Assembly: GCF_005280295.1 (NCBI RefSeq)
Contig: NZ_CP040020.1
Location: 2,542,001-2,606,000 of the forward strand
DNA from: Brevibacterium sp. CS2
Lineage (GTDB): Bacteria > Actinomycetota > Actinomycetes > Actinomycetales > Brevibacteriaceae
Direction of reading: 5' to 3'
DNA: 64,000 bases
The position numbers were made by a program, and so were the translations under genes. The notes under the pieces are model-generated. The model was not told the origin of the DNA, did not search any database, and was given only the letters and a program-made list of their open reading frames with translations. Positions 63,247-64,000 of the stretch are shown here, piece after piece (positions within the stretch are counted from its first letter, which is position 1; every line of letters begins with the position of its first letter).

Positions 63247-64000
63247 GGGGTCTCCTCGAGGTCGAAGTCGATGTCGCCGTGGCCGCGATGGAAGTCGAGC
63301 GCGGACATGCGGGGCTTGCCGAAGGGCTGGATCCCGGTGACGGACACGGCGCCGTCGCCGGTGCCGATGACGACGGCGTCCCCGCGCCGGGTCAGCCGGC
63401 CGGGCGGGAGGTCAGCCGAGGGGCCTGCCGGAGCCCCCGGCCGAGGATCCGTCCGGGGATCTGTCGGAGGTTCGGTCTGAGGGTCCGTCGGAGAGCCCGT
63501 CTGGGGGTCCGTCGGAGGCGCAGTCCGGGGGTCCGTGGGGGCGGTGTGATCGGAGCTGCCGCTGCGGTGGACCCGGACGCCGAAGAGCTTGGTCCGCTTC
63601 CCATCGATGAGAGCCCAGGCGCCGGGCTGCGGGGTGACTCCGCGGGCGCGGGCGGACACCTCGGGCGCGGAGGCGCGGAAGTCGAGGCGCGCCTCGTCCG
63701 GGGTGATCTTGTCCGCGTGGGAGGACTCCCCCGCCTGCGGCCGGTAGTCCGCGGTGCCGGCGGCGACGGCGTCGAGCGCGGCGACGAGCACGGGTGCACC
63801 GCGCTCGGCGTAGTCGTCGAGGACAGCACCGGCGTCGGCCTCCGGGAGCTCGAAGGCGGCCTGGGCGACGACGTCTCCGGTGTCCATGCCGGTGTCGATC
63901 CGGAACACGGTGACACCGGAGCCGGTCTGCCGGGCCATGATCGCGCGCTGCACGGGTGCCGCACCCCGCCAGGCCGGGAGCAGGGAGAAGTGGAGGTTGA
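63243..64000 (-). CDS. fmt: Methionyl-tRNA formyltransferase, C-terminal part
   Basis: Formylates initiator Met-tRNA. The 5' part is beyond the right edge; 252 codons are visible. NLHFSLLPAWRGAAPVQRAI and the GSGVTVFRIDTGMDTGDV segment are the conserved second half of the catalytic domain, and RARGVTPQPGAWALIDGKR begins the C-terminal tRNA-binding domain. Within that domain, between the strands ending VRVHRSGS and starting TRRGDAVVIGTG, lies an insertion of roughly 40 residues with repeats like PPTDPRT/SPTDPQT encoded by a 24-nt period. It overlaps rsmB by 4 nt. Confidence 0.95.
   Translation of the reverse strand, partial: NLHFSLLPAWRGAAPVQRAIMARQTGSGVTVFRIDTGMDTGDVVAQAAFELPEADAGAVLDDYAERGAPVLVAALDAVAAGTADYRPQAGESSHADKITPDEARLDFRASAPEVSARARGVTPQPGAWALIDGKRTKLFGVRVHRSGSSDHTAPTDPRTAPPTDPQTGSPTDPQTEPPTDPRTDPRPGAPAGPSADLPPGRLTRRGDAVVIGTGDGAVSVTGIQPFGKPRMSALDFHRGHGDIDFDLEETP
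63456..63551. repeat. Four 24-bp imperfect units within fmt
   Basis: Units start at 63456, 63480, 63504 and 63528 and share GGGTCCGTCGGAG-like cores; on the minus strand they code for TAPPTDPQ, TGSPTDPQ and TEPPTDPR octapeptides. They lie about 230 nt from the rsmB repeat. Confidence 0.8.

Overview
The window is a GC-rich (about 70%) stretch of core chromosome from an actinobacterium. Gene order (tkt-tal-pgi / secG-tpiA-pgk-gap-whiA-yvcK-rapZ-uvrC-uvrA; rpsA-polA-pyk; gltBD-lgt-trp-his-rpe-rsmB-fmt), an ANTAR response regulator of the PdtaR type, a fused AccDA carboxyltransferase, an HGxxPAAW-family small membrane protein and a DUF3516 helicase all fit the Micrococcales (Brevibacterium/Arthrobacter-like). 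The genus cannot be fixed from the sequence alone. I see no phage, insertion sequence, CRISPR array, rRNA operon or defence island. Nearly every gene belongs to a recognised family, so the points of interest are in regulation, gene edges, fusions and local rearrangements.

Layout. 1-1130: a partial methyltransferase and ctaB (haem O synthase), minus strand. 1297-6103: tkt-tal-pgi, plus strand, coupled by ATGA overlap or near-overlap and ended by a strong 15-bp hairpin. 6197-17508: a long minus-strand run of glycolysis (gap-pgk-tpiA), secG, the whiA-yvcK-rapZ regulatory trio and the excision nuclease genes uvrC and uvrA. 17610-24225: DUF3516 helicase, a YciI-like protein, terC with a candidate manganese (yybP-ykoY) leader, and uvrB. 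24481-30202: a branched-chain amino-acid-type ABC importer split into a plus-strand permease/ATPase operon (livHMGF) and a convergent minus-strand binding lipoprotein (livK); each half has a CRP/GlxR-like palindrome upstream. 30423-35151: osmC, coaE with a truncated C-terminal domain, a polytopic membrane protein and rpsA. 35503-40451: a methyltransferase, polA, a hotdog thioesterase, pdtaR and tRNA-Leu(CAA). 40506-49516: pyk, gltD, gltB, lgt. 49509-60220: an interleaved trp/his block (trpA, trpB, trpC, two small membrane proteins, trpE, hisI, hisF, then accDA and a CaiB/BaiF CoA-transferase, a PH-like protein, hisG, hisE). 60294-64000: pnuC, rpe, rsmB and the 3' part of fmt.

How it works together. 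The left part supplies the non-oxidative pentose phosphate pathway and lower glycolysis; zwf, opcA and pgl are not at their usual place after pgi. The right part converts chorismate and PRPP to Trp and His, with glutamate synthase for nitrogen, and ends in translation genes (rsmB, fmt). Many junctions are ATGA/GTGA or longer overlaps, which implies translational coupling. The best leads are the coaE C-terminal truncation that ends at the osmC stop codon, paired low-complexity repeat expansions in neighbouring rsmB and fmt, the extracytoplasmic domain fused to LivH, the matching CRP-like sites on both halves of the Liv importer, and the terC leader.
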